A stretch of 64,000 bases of DNA from Paenibacillus sp. FSL R5-0623 (lineage in GTDB: Bacteria > Bacillota > Bacilli > Paenibacillales > Paenibacillaceae). The stretch is taken from assembly GCF_037974265.1 (NCBI RefSeq), contig NZ_CP150233.1:6907619-6971618 (forward strand), given 5' to 3'. The notes below the pieces were generated by a model. That model had not been told where the DNA came from. It did no database searches and saw nothing but the letters and a program-made list of their open reading frames with translations. Made by a program: the position numbers and the translations under genes. Positions 8,636 through 16,143 of the stretch are shown here, piece after piece (positions within the stretch are counted from its first letter, which is position 1; every line of letters starts with the position of its first letter).

Positions 8636-9607
8636 TTAAGGCCAAGAAATTTCGCCTTTAATTACCTGAGCGCTCGTCTCCAGATCGCCTGTATTCGTAA
8701 AGTCCGGATATGCTTTTTCCATGGCTGCAATCAGTTCTTTAGAATCTTTGGCTGTCTCTGCCTCTGCTTCGAACTTAGCAATATAATCACGAGTGAATGT
8801 AACACTCGATATATCCCCGGCACTGGTACCCAGGTAATGACCTGGAATCACTCGCTCTGGATTCAATGCAATAATTTGGTCTAGCAATTGGCGCCAGTAG
8901 TCACGGCTCTCTGGCGTTTGGTTATCTGCAATCCAGACATGCGAATTTTCGTAGACAGGAACACCACCAAGAACAGTCTTAATGGAAGGAATCCACAGGA
9001 ACGTATGGGATGGATCGGAACCATCTAGACCGATAATCTCTACGGTTTCCCCATCTACAGTCAATTGAGCACCGTCAAGTACGTCCGGAACAATCTGTGC
9101 AGTTGGTGCATTTTCTTTCAGAATCGGATTCCAATACTCATTCTTCACTTGAATTGTTTCCTTGATTCCTTCCACCGTTGCTGGAGTCGCAACGATTTTT
9201 GCATCAGGGAACGCCTCACGGATTACCGATAGACCGAAGTAATAGTCCGGGTCCTTGTGGCTGATATATACGGTGGTCAGTTTTTTACCCGTATCTTTAA
9301 TCATTTTGACCAATTGCTCGGCATCATTCTTTTGGAACTGCGCATCAACGAGCACGACTTCAGTTGGACCTTCAATCAGATTTGATGAAACGCCAAAAAT
9401 GCTGTTTTCCCCAGGATTATAGGTAGTCACTTTCAGCTCCACCGCTGGTGTGTTTGTTTCCTCGCTCTTTGTATTTCCAGCACTAGCAGCATTGGATGAA
9501 GAGTCTTCCGTATTTTCGGTTTTACTTGCTGTACCCGCACAAGCACTCAGAATTAACATGAAACATAGAACGAGCATAACGCCCATTGATGATTTTTTAG
9601 TAAACAT
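8636..9607 (-). CDS. Lipoprotein with metallo-beta-lactamase-like fold and degenerate metal motif
   Basis: 323 residues. The N-terminus is a lipoprotein signal with lipobox LSAC at about residue 22, followed by a Ser/Thr/Glu-rich linker, so the protein is predicted to be anchored outside the membrane. The rest has MBL-fold order: a beta-rich start, the motif-II position, a later PGHYLG segment and a DGSDPSHTFLW segment. The usual HxHxDH metal motif reads S-H-K-D-P-D-Y-Y-F-G, so two of the three histidines are replaced by Asp and Tyr. Hydrolase activity is therefore uncertain; a binding or altered-metal role is possible. A GAGAGGAAG box precedes the ATG. The gene has its own promoter overlapped by palindromes (9764-9829). 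Confidence 0.75.
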   Translation of the reverse strand: MFTKKSSMGVMLVLCFMLILSACAGTASKTENTEDSSSNAASAGNTKSEETNTPAVELKVTTYNPGENSIFGVSSNLIEGPTEVVLVDAQFQKNDAEQLVKMIKDTGKKLTTVYISHKDPDYYFGLSVIREAFPDAKIVATPATVEGIKETIQVKNEYWNPILKENAPTAQIVPDVLDGAQLTVDGETVEIIGLDGSDPSHTFLWIPSIKTVLGGVPVYENSHVWIADNQTPESRDYWRQLLDQIIALNPERVIPGHYLGTSAGDISSVTFTRDYIAKFEAEAETAKDSKELIAAMEKAYPDFTNTGDLETSAQVIKGEISWP

Positions 9608-9763
9608 TTAATTGATCTTCCTCTCTTTATGTCGCTGCCATTCATCCATATCAATGCATCTAGCAGCCAATTCGTTGATTATTTATTCCGTCCTATAGTC
9701 TGGTTGTACAATTGCTTCGACTAACATTATTTTAGTATGATAATCCCCCTTCAAATCATTATA

Positions 9764-9829
9764 TGTAACAATTATTGTTACAACTTATATGATGTAATGA
9801 TTATAGTTACAACTAACTGTGAATGTCAA
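9764..9829 (-). promoter_or_regulatory. Sigma-A promoter overlapped by two 19-bp palindromic operators
   Basis: On the minus strand TTGACA (9824-9829) and TATAAT (9800-9805) are separated by 18 bp. Palindrome 1, TGTAACAATTATTGTTACA (9764-9782), has perfect 9-bp arms; palindrome 2 (9793-9811) matches it at most arm positions and covers the -10 box. Centres are 29 bp apart. This is the layout of a repressed promoter. The repressor is not identifiable in the window. The predicted leader to the MBL lipoprotein is about 185 nt. Confidence 0.7.
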
Positions 9830-9894
9830 GTTATTTATTCAAAAAATCTACTTCTAATAACTTTTCCGCTACTCACAAACATTATAAAAACAAT

Positions 9895-9923
9895 AAAAAA
9901 ACCAACCAGAATTTTCTAATTGG
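9895..9923 (-). terminator. Terminator after the 174-aa lipoprotein gene
   Basis: On the minus strand, an imperfect stem formed by CCAATTAGAA and TTCTGGTTGG is followed by seven T residues. It lies 75 nt beyond the stop at 9999. Confidence 0.65.
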
Positions 9924-9998
9924 CCCCCACTTAACTTCCCCTAACCCTGTAATACGCCTTATTCCAAAGATTCAGACTCTTCATGTCCAATACTAATT

Positions 9999-10523
9999 TT
10001 ACTTCAATCCCGACTGCGCCTTCGTTAACAGCTTCCCGCCTTGAAAAGCAATAACGGCATTGGCACCATTGCCGGCTGTGCCTTTATAGTTGTAAACCAC
10101 CATATTCTCCGCTTCACTCAGTGCTTCACCTTCGCCGCCAAGGATCTCGATGACATCTTCCACCGACATGCCAACCTCAAGCTTCTCATACTGGGCAAAG
10201 GTAATCAGCACCCCATCGCCTTTCCCGGCCGATCCGTTGTTTCCCGATGTTACAGGCGTTTGACCACCAGCCTCACCTACCGCAATCACATTTGTACTCA
10301 ACTCATTCAACTTGGTCTCAAGTGCTGCGATCTTTTGCTCCTGCTCAACGCTCTTGGCTCCCTGCTCCACCAGTTTCTTCTCAAGCCCTGCAATCTTCTC
10401 TTGCAGAGCACTTGTATCTACAGATGCTCCTGTCGTAGCTACCTCAGACCCACAGGCAGACAGCATGAACAGGGACAGCGCCAAGCTCGTTCCCCCAAGC
10501 ATCTTTTTCTTCAAATGTTTCAT
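9999..10523 (-). CDS. Lipoprotein with coiled coil and BamE/DUF3862-like C-terminal domain
   Basis: 174 residues from the ATG at 10523, placed 8 nt after GGAAGGGG; an in-frame ATG six codons upstream would leave no room for that site. A lipobox (MLSAC) is followed by a heptad-like coiled coil of about 40 residues rich in Lys, Glu and Gln, then a Gly/Ser linker. The C-terminal 65 residues (YEKLEVGMSVEDVIEILGG, then VVYNYKG and AVIAFQGGKL) resemble the BLIP/BamE-like fold of small Gram-positive lipoproteins such as DUF3862. It is expected on the outer face of the membrane. The specific function is unknown. It has its own terminator and sits between htrC and the MBL lipoprotein. Confidence 0.75.
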   Translation of the reverse strand: MKHLKKKMLGGTSLALSLFMLSACGSEVATTGASVDTSALQEKIAGLEKKLVEQGAKSVEQEQKIAALETKLNELSTNVIAVGEAGGQTPVTSGNNGSAGKGDGVLITFAQYEKLEVGMSVEDVIEILGGEGEALSEAENMVVYNYKGTAGNGANAVIAFQGGKLLTKAQSGLK

Positions 10524-10733
10524 TAGAAATACCCCTTCCATTCTGAAATAAAATCAGATCGACAAACAGATGTTATTGCATCAGCGACCGTCTCCAAACA
10601 TATTGACAACAGTTTACCATAGCCCAAGTCGTATGTATCTGCTCCTTTGGCTCCGGGTCTAACTGATCATGGGAACATAAAATGGTTGATCTACTCATTT
10701 ACTGTCGAATGAACACGTCCACTCATAATAACT

Positions 10734-10766
10734 AAAAAAGAGTGGTCAGTTGATCTGATCACTCTT
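10734..10766 (-). terminator. Terminator after htrC
   Basis: AAGAGTG (10738-10744) pairs with CACTCTT (10760-10766), extended inward by GTCAG/CTGAT-type pairing. On the minus strand the stem is followed by six T residues, 53 nt past the htrC stop. Confidence 0.8.
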
Positions 10767-10818
10767 CTAGCATTCCCTATTTCAATCCGTGCAACAGTAT
10801 GGGCTCGTTAGGCTCCCT

Positions 10819-12087
10819 TTACTCCGGTTTATCCGTCAACTTCACCGATACTTTCTCAGCTTTGCCATCCCGGTAGAAGGTCACTTCAATTGTATCCCCA
10901 ATCTTCTTCTGATCGTACAGATATTTCCGCAGATCGAGCGTGGAGGTAATTTTTTGCCCGTCGAATTCCGTAATGACATCATTCAGCTTCATGCCCGCAT
11001 CAGATGCCGGACCGGATGCTTCCAGCACAACCACACCGCTGTCCACATGAGATGGCAGCTTCAGATCCTTACGCTGCTCGTCATCCAGTGGTGCATAAGG
11101 GTTGCTCAGATCTACCGTGTACACGCCCAGGTATGGACGAGATACTTTGCCGTTCAGTAGCAGGGAATCTACCGTTTTCATCACTTCGTTCATCGGAATG
11201 GCGAAGCCGAGACCCTCAACGCCCGTATCCGAGATCTTCATCGTGTTGATGCCAACCACTTTGCCGTTCAAATCCACCAAAGCACCGCCGCTATTGCCTT
11301 CATTAATCGCCGCATCCGTCTGGATCACGTTTTGCTCCCAGTCGTACACCCCGTCCTGATTAATTGATACAGGTAGAATACGATCCGTGTAACTGACAAT
11401 ACCGGATGTCAGCGTACCGCCCAGACCAAGCGGGTTCCCGATTGCCAACACCGTTTGACCCCGCTGAAGTTTGCTGGAATCACCAATCTCCGCGACTGCA
11501 CCTAGCCCTTTATCTTCTGCGGATAATACCGCAATGTCACTTACACGGTCTTTACCGACCAGCTTCGCTTTATGTGTCTCCCCATCTACGGTCACAATCT
11601 CCAGATCACTCGCACCCTCCACAACGTGGTGGTTGGTCATAATATAAGCCTTGCCATCTTCCTTCTTGAAAATGACCCCTGAGCCCAGCGCCGAATCTTC
11701 CATCGATAGACTGCTACCCGTTTTATGGTTCACAATGCTCACCACGGAAGGACGAACATGGGCTGCTGCCTGGATAATCCGGTCGTATGGATCAGCTGTC
11801 TGTGCACCGCCTCCACCACCATTACCTGTAGCATTAGCCAGCGGTAACGAAGCGGGCTGTGTGATGAAGCTAAACAGCATGACGGTCACGATGGAGCTGA
11901 TCACCGAGCTAATCACAGCTACCTTCACTGTGGAACTGATTCCCGTTCGCGATCTGCGCGGATTACTCCAGCGGTCACGTCCACGTGCTCTGCCTCCAGG
12001 GCGGATGATCTGAAGTTTGCCTTTCTGTTCAGGTTCGGCGCGTCTTGATACTTTGGTTGAATAAAAATCGTCTCCAAACAATCCCAT
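10819..12087 (-). CDS. htrC: HtrA/DegP-type membrane-anchored serine protease
   Basis: Extracytoplasmic quality-control protease. The ATG at 12087 (422 aa, MGLFGDDFYS) is preceded by GAGAGG six nt away; a frame extension of 11 codons exists upstream but has no better site. Domains: a basic cytoplasmic N-terminus of about 60 residues, one transmembrane helix (about 60-80), a trypsin-like protease with the triad visible as His in TNHHVV, Asp in SDIAVL and Ser in GNSGGAL, then a C-terminal PDZ domain (VVLEASGPASDAGMKLND). Position after walJ matches yyxA/htrC at the end of the wal locus in B. subtilis, but here a 935-nt spacer containing a dispersed repeat separates it from walJ, so it is probably transcribed separately. 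Confidence 0.92.
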   Translation of the reverse strand: MGLFGDDFYSTKVSRRAEPEQKGKLQIIRPGGRARGRDRWSNPRRSRTGISSTVKVAVISSVISSIVTVMLFSFITQPASLPLANATGNGGGGGAQTADPYDRIIQAAAHVRPSVVSIVNHKTGSSLSMEDSALGSGVIFKKEDGKAYIMTNHHVVEGASDLEIVTVDGETHKAKLVGKDRVSDIAVLSAEDKGLGAVAEIGDSSKLQRGQTVLAIGNPLGLGGTLTSGIVSYTDRILPVSINQDGVYDWEQNVIQTDAAINEGNSGGALVDLNGKVVGINTMKISDTGVEGLGFAIPMNEVMKTVDSLLLNGKVSRPYLGVYTVDLSNPYAPLDDEQRKDLKLPSHVDSGVVVLEASGPASDAGMKLNDVITEFDGQKITSTLDLRKYLYDQKKIGDTIEVTFYRDGKAEKVSVKLTDKPE

Positions 12088-12841
12088 CGTGATCCTCTCC
12101 CCTTCGTTGTCACGCATCAAGACCCTGACTGCCGCCTAAGTTGTCGCATGGATCAACGATGGAGTTCTCACATACACCACTCCGCCAACAGACGAACCTT
12201 CCGATCGCTGTTACTCACAAATTTTTTTGATCCCCTCTTCCAAGGTGAAAATTTGTTCATAGCGTATGCTTCCGAAGCAGCTTTCTTTCAGAAAGCTTTC
12301 AGGCGATCGCTCTGTTTCTTCAGGTTTCTTCTGTCGTCTTCGTTACGTGAAGACTCCACCGGTTTCCCATGCTTTTTTGCAATTTTATAAAATGGTCTTG
12401 CATATCGCCGCATCCCGGCATCAAATCAAGATACAGCGTCTATGTACAACAGAACGGACACGCCATTCTGTCAGTGACTCTATCAATCATGCTCTCGCAT
12501 TCTATGACATGCCATTTCACACGCAAAACAGCCAAAATCACAATGCTCCTCATATACTAAACACGTCAAATCACAAAAAGTTGCATATTTACGAAAATTA
12601 AAGCAAATTTCCGCTATAACGCGCTTAACAATAAAGGTCCATAGTATCTATCACCACAAAATCCGGTCCGCTAAGCGCCATTTTGGCAAATTTGAAGAAC
12701 TTTTTCACCCCTGCATAGTCACAGGTTCAGCATACACGTCTCATCACACAAATGTTAGCGGCAAAAAGAGGAATGTTTTCCATCAAGCCTGACTACAATA
12801 ATAGTAAAAGACAATTCGAAGCTTCATAGAGGAGGATATAT
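12088..12841. other. Intergenic spacer between htrC and the small convergent gene
   Basis: 754 nt. The first part contains dispersed repeat copy A (12190-12357). The rest is AT-rich with no coding frame I believe. Promoters for htrC (leftward) and for the 70-aa gene (rightward) should lie here; TACAAT near 12790 upstream of the latter is a possible -10. Confidence 0.5.
12190..12357 (+). repeat. Dispersed intergenic repeat, copy A
   Basis: Begins with AACCTTCCGATCGCTGTTA and contains GCGTATGCTTnCGAnGCAG, then CTTTCTTTCAGAAAGCTTT, and ends near CGTTACGTGAAG. Copies with the same block order are at 14640-14812 (same orientation) and 31765-31910 (inverted). Similarity is patchy in the middle, conserved at the ends and at the central hairpin. 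Confidence 0.75.
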
Positions 12842-13054
12842 ATGGATCGCACACGTACACTCACAGCCATGGATGAAGTTCATATGGCGGCCAAGCTGGC
12901 CGATCTCAAGGAAGAACACTATCGTAATACCCTTGCACTCAGCACCATCATTGAACTGCTTATCGATAAAGGCATTCTGACCCGCGAGGAAGTCGAGCGC
13001 AAAGCCGCCGAACTTGACAGCTTTATGGCTCACCCACCCTATCCCATGGCGTAG
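12842..13054 (+). CDS. Small acidic/helical protein of unknown function
   Basis: 70 residues with a strong GAGGAGG site eight nt before the ATG, which makes it a real gene despite its size. It is soluble, highly charged and predicted helical, with TREEVERKAAELDSF near the C-terminus, a pattern seen in short helical tails of several unrelated proteins. It is the only rightward gene in this part of the window and converges on walJ: the two coding regions overlap by 32 bp at their 3' ends. I do not recognise a family with a known function. Confidence 0.75.
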   Translation: MDRTRTLTAMDEVHMAAKLADLKEEHYRNTLALSTIIELLIDKGILTREEVERKAAELDSFMAHPPYPMA

Positions 13055-13829
13055 GACGGTCGTAATACGTATCACAGAGTTTGAACTCATGATCCCGATA
13101 AAAGCATCCACGGCTCTCCATCGCGTCGCGCACCGACATTTTCGCCAAGTCCATCATATTATGATCTCGGCTAAGATGTGCCAGATACGTGCGCTTGATG
13201 CGTCCGTTCATTAGTTCACTAAGCGCTACCCCTGCCGCTTCGTTCGACAAATGCCCAATGTCGCTCAAAATCCGGCGCTTGGTGTTCCACGGATAACGCC
13301 CCATACGCAGCAATTCGACATCATGATTCGCCTCCAGCACCAGTACGTCAGAATCAGAGATCGCATCGCGAACCTTGTCGCTCATGTACCCAAGATCTGT
13401 TGCAACAGACAGCTTCTCCGTACCATCATCGAAAGTGTACCCTACCGGCTCAGCCGCATCATGCGAGATTCCGAAGGATTCCACGCGCAGTGACCCAAAA
13501 TCATGCTTTTCACCCGTCTCAAATACCCTCCGGTTTTCCTCTGGAATCGCCCCAACCGACTTCTCCAGTGCCGCCCACGTATTCAGATTTGCGTAGATTG
13601 GTAAATTATATTTCCGAGACATCGCGCCTAGTCCTTTAATGTGATCGGAATGTTCATGTGTAACCAGAATCCCGTCCAGTTCTGCCCCAGAAATCTCCCT
13701 TTCCTGAAACAGTGCATCCAATCGCTTCGCACTAAGACCCGCGTCAATCATGAGAGATGTGCCCCCATGCTGTATGACTGTGGCATTACCTGTCGAACCG
13801 CTGGATAACACGGTAAAATATATCCCCAT
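13023..13829 (-). CDS. walJ: WalJ (YycJ), MBL-fold DNA-processing/exonuclease-like protein
   Basis: 268 residues, intact metallo-beta-lactamase fold with motif THEHSDHIKGL (HxHxDH) near residue 60, DAGLSAKR near residue 30 and further metal ligands (FGISHDAAEPVGY; LEANHD). WalJ proteins belong to the beta-CASP-less MBL group and are reported as 5'-to-3' exonucleases involved in coordinating division or mismatch repair with replication. It is the last gene of walRKHIJ and starts 6 nt after walI. Its 3' end overlaps the convergent 70-aa gene, so the terminator, if any, lies inside or beyond that gene. Confidence 0.92.
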   Translation of the reverse strand: MGIYFTVLSSGSTGNATVIQHGGTSLMIDAGLSAKRLDALFQEREISGAELDGILVTHEHSDHIKGLGAMSRKYNLPIYANLNTWAALEKSVGAIPEENRRVFETGEKHDFGSLRVESFGISHDAAEPVGYTFDDGTEKLSVATDLGYMSDKVRDAISDSDVLVLEANHDVELLRMGRYPWNTKRRILSDIGHLSNEAAGVALSELMNGRIKRTYLAHLSRDHNMMDLAKMSVRDAMESRGCFYRDHEFKLCDTYYDRPTPWDRVGEP

Positions 13830-13835
13830 AACGCA

Positions 13836-14579
13836 TTACTCCCCTGGTTTGTCTGTCTTGGGACTGAATACATCCCCACTGATGCCCTGCACGTACAACA
13901 CTTCGCCACTTTCCAGCACGAACCGCCATGCCGGCATCGCTACCTGTATATCTGAATTGAACAACTGGCCGTAATAGCCTAGCTGAATATCTTTGACAAT
14001 TGCATCATTTGGCAAAAAGTTCTCGATCAGCGTTCCCAGCGCCTTCGACGCCGGAAGCACCTGCTGATCGCTCTCCTCTGCGGTTGTAATCCGCACTGGA
14101 GTCTGACGGTAACCCGTTATTTTCTGGTCGCTGTAGAATAGCTCCAGACTCACATTGAAGAGCGGCCATTTGCCATCCACCAGTGGGTGAAGCACAAAAG
14201 CTCCATCCTTGGCCATCAGCTGATCCAGCCGGTATGTCCCAATCTGTGGAATCTCACGCTCTAATGCATCTTCCAGTTCACTCTGCGAGAAGATCAGCTT
14301 GCTATCTACAGGCTGTTCCAGTTCCATATCCACACCAGCCTTGTCCTCTTCAATGAACTCATAGGACAACTTCGGCAGCTTCGGCGTTTCATTTGGAATC
14401 GGAGCCAGCACCTGAATGCCCTTCTCTTCCATCGCCTGCTGTGTGTTATCTGCCAGTGAGGTGAAGTCCAGATTGGCTCCGGCCGTCTCCCGCGCATCCA
14501 TCCAGATCTGGTAACCCAGCACCAGATTGAGCAGCAGAAAGGCATAGATCAACACATTTTTTGCCCGTCCCCAATCCAA
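13836..14579 (-). CDS. walI: WalI (YycI), WalK regulatory membrane protein
   Basis: The likely start is TTG at 14579 (247 aa), eight nt after GGAGG; the longer in-frame extension to 14621 carries the ribosome site inside it. The protein has an N-terminal transmembrane helix (VLIYAFLLLNLVLGYQIW) and an extracytoplasmic domain of the YycI type, ending near residue 247. With WalH it forms a membrane complex that modulates the sensor kinase WalK. The gap of 274 nt to walH holds dispersed repeat copy B, unusual inside this operon. Confidence 0.88.
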   Translation of the reverse strand: MDWGRAKNVLIYAFLLLNLVLGYQIWMDARETAGANLDFTSLADNTQQAMEEKGIQVLAPIPNETPKLPKLSYEFIEEDKAGVDMELEQPVDSKLIFSQSELEDALEREIPQIGTYRLDQLMAKDGAFVLHPLVDGKWPLFNVSLELFYSDQKITGYRQTPVRITTAEESDQQVLPASKALGTLIENFLPNDAIVKDIQLGYYGQLFNSDIQVAMPAWRFVLESGEVLYVQGISGDVFSPKTDKPGE

Positions 14580-14639
14580 AACATTCACCTCCGTCCATTT
14601 GATAAAAGCAACTAATATCACACTGGCCCACTCCGCGGT

Positions 14640-14812
14640 CAGAACAACCTTCCGATCGCTGTTATCCCCAGATTTCTTGATTCCCTTTTCCTAAGGGAGA
14701 AATCCGGCGATAAAGGCGAAGCGTATGCTTTCGATGCAGCTTTCTTTCAGAAAGCTTTTGGCTTCGCTTCTCCAGCTTTTTTCTGCCCTCTCCGTTATCG
14801 TGTGACCTTACA
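14640..14812 (+). repeat. Dispersed intergenic repeat, copy B, inside the wal operon
   Basis: Begins AACCTTCCGATCGCTGTTA (14646) and contains GCGTATGCTTTCGATGCAG and the palindromic core CTTTCTTTCAGAAAGCTTT, ending near TCCGTTATCG. It is the clearest copy. It lies between walH and walI, so it is transcribed as part of the operon mRNA and would form hairpins there. Confidence 0.8.
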
Positions 14813-14853
14813 CCTCGCTCGGATATCGAATGACTCCATTACCCTACAACCCA

Positions 14854-16143
14854 TCAAGAAACGGTGGTTTCCTCCCCGTTTCCAAAGCGGATCACCCATA
14901 CCGGGATCAGCTTAAGTCCGTCCTCAATCGAAGAAGGACGATAAGCCGGGTATACGTCCACGACCTGGCGATTCTCACCTGCGACCTTTTTAATAAGAGC
15001 CTTCAGCTTGTCTCCGCCAGGCAACTTTACCGGTTTCTTCGTCTCTGCACCTTCGTTCAGGTATTCCAGCGATCGTTCATAACTGGATACCGTTTCCTGC
15101 TGCATCTCCATGCTGATCGTGCCAAAGCGGAACTGCATGGAATCCATAATCGGATAGCTGCCGTAATACTGCTGGAATTCAAGCTGTGTCTTGCTATCGG
15201 CGGTCTCCAGCATCATGCGCGACCTGCCTTTCCAGCCGCCATGCTGATTCACAAAATCAACCGCAGACAGTGCATCCTTTGCGGGATCAATCAGTCCCGC
15301 AGGCGGTGCCGCTGGATCAGTGTAACTGATCCAGCGCTGCTCTTGCTTCACTTGCAAACTACGTTTACTGTCCGTATAGATCTCCGACCCGTCTTTTTCC
15401 CGTATGTTCCGGGTCATGCTTGGATCGAAGAACAGACTGCGCTGCATTTGCTCAACCGTGAACTGCCCTGTTGGCACATCTGCCTCAATCGTCTCCAGAG
15501 CTTCGGCCGGGATATAATACCCGCCATCCATCAGCATATATGGCGTCCAGTTCGTACCGAAGTCAACATGCTGCTGCACGTCTTGTACTGTCAGGTCCGC
15601 CTGCGTTGCTTCGTATACCACGTCTCCCTTGGCGCTGAAGAACAGCGCATGGGCCTTCGTTTCATTTTTGGACGTATAGATCGAGATTCGGTTAATGGTC
15701 TCCCCTTGGAACAAGGAATCCGTCCCAAGCCTCATCACCCGCTGTAACAATGCTACGGGAATACCTTCTTTGAACGATAGCTCAAACCCAGGGTTCTCCT
15801 TGCGAATCTGATCCCAGTTCACCGATTGCACACTGCGGCGCTGAAAATCATCGAACGCCCGCCCCTGTAACCGCGAATAGATTAACTGATAGAACGTATT
15901 GCCAGGGTAAAATACCGTATGTTTATCCTCACCCAGATGAATAATCATCTGATCGGGGAAAATTAATTCTTCAATATTACGTTCCTGACCCATATTCTCC
16001 GTCTTCACATAGTTCGTCTCTGACGTCACAATGGAATCCCCGCCTCCAGGTAAACGGTAGATCAGGAAATAACTCTGCACCAGACTGGCGGCGACAAGGG
16101 CAGCAAGCACCAGGGATTTAATCCGTTCCTTCACGGTGCTCAC
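14854..16143 (-). CDS. walH: WalH (YycH), WalK regulatory membrane protein
   Basis: 429 residues: a short cytoplasmic tail, one transmembrane helix (LVLAALVAASLVQSYFLIY) and a long extracytoplasmic YycH region. It partners WalI to control WalK activity across the membrane. The start overlaps the end of walK by 26 bp, showing translational coupling. It is followed by copy B of the dispersed repeat before walI. Length is within the usual range for YycH (about 430-450 residues). Confidence 0.9.
   Translation of the reverse strand: MSTVKERIKSLVLAALVAASLVQSYFLIYRLPGGGDSIVTSETNYVKTENMGQERNIEELIFPDQMIIHLGEDKHTVFYPGNTFYQLIYSRLQGRAFDDFQRRSVQSVNWDQIRKENPGFELSFKEGIPVALLQRVMRLGTDSLFQGETINRISIYTSKNETKAHALFFSAKGDVVYEATQADLTVQDVQQHVDFGTNWTPYMLMDGGYYIPAEALETIEADVPTGQFTVEQMQRSLFFDPSMTRNIREKDGSEIYTDSKRSLQVKQEQRWISYTDPAAPPAGLIDPAKDALSAVDFVNQHGGWKGRSRMMLETADSKTQLEFQQYYGSYPIMDSMQFRFGTISMEMQQETVSSYERSLEYLNEGAETKKPVKLPGGDKLKALIKKVAGENRQVVDVYPAYRPSSIEDGLKLIPVWVIRFGNGEETTVS

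Noticed and set aside
14830..15747. 305-codon rightward frame
   Set aside because: Antisense shadow of walH.
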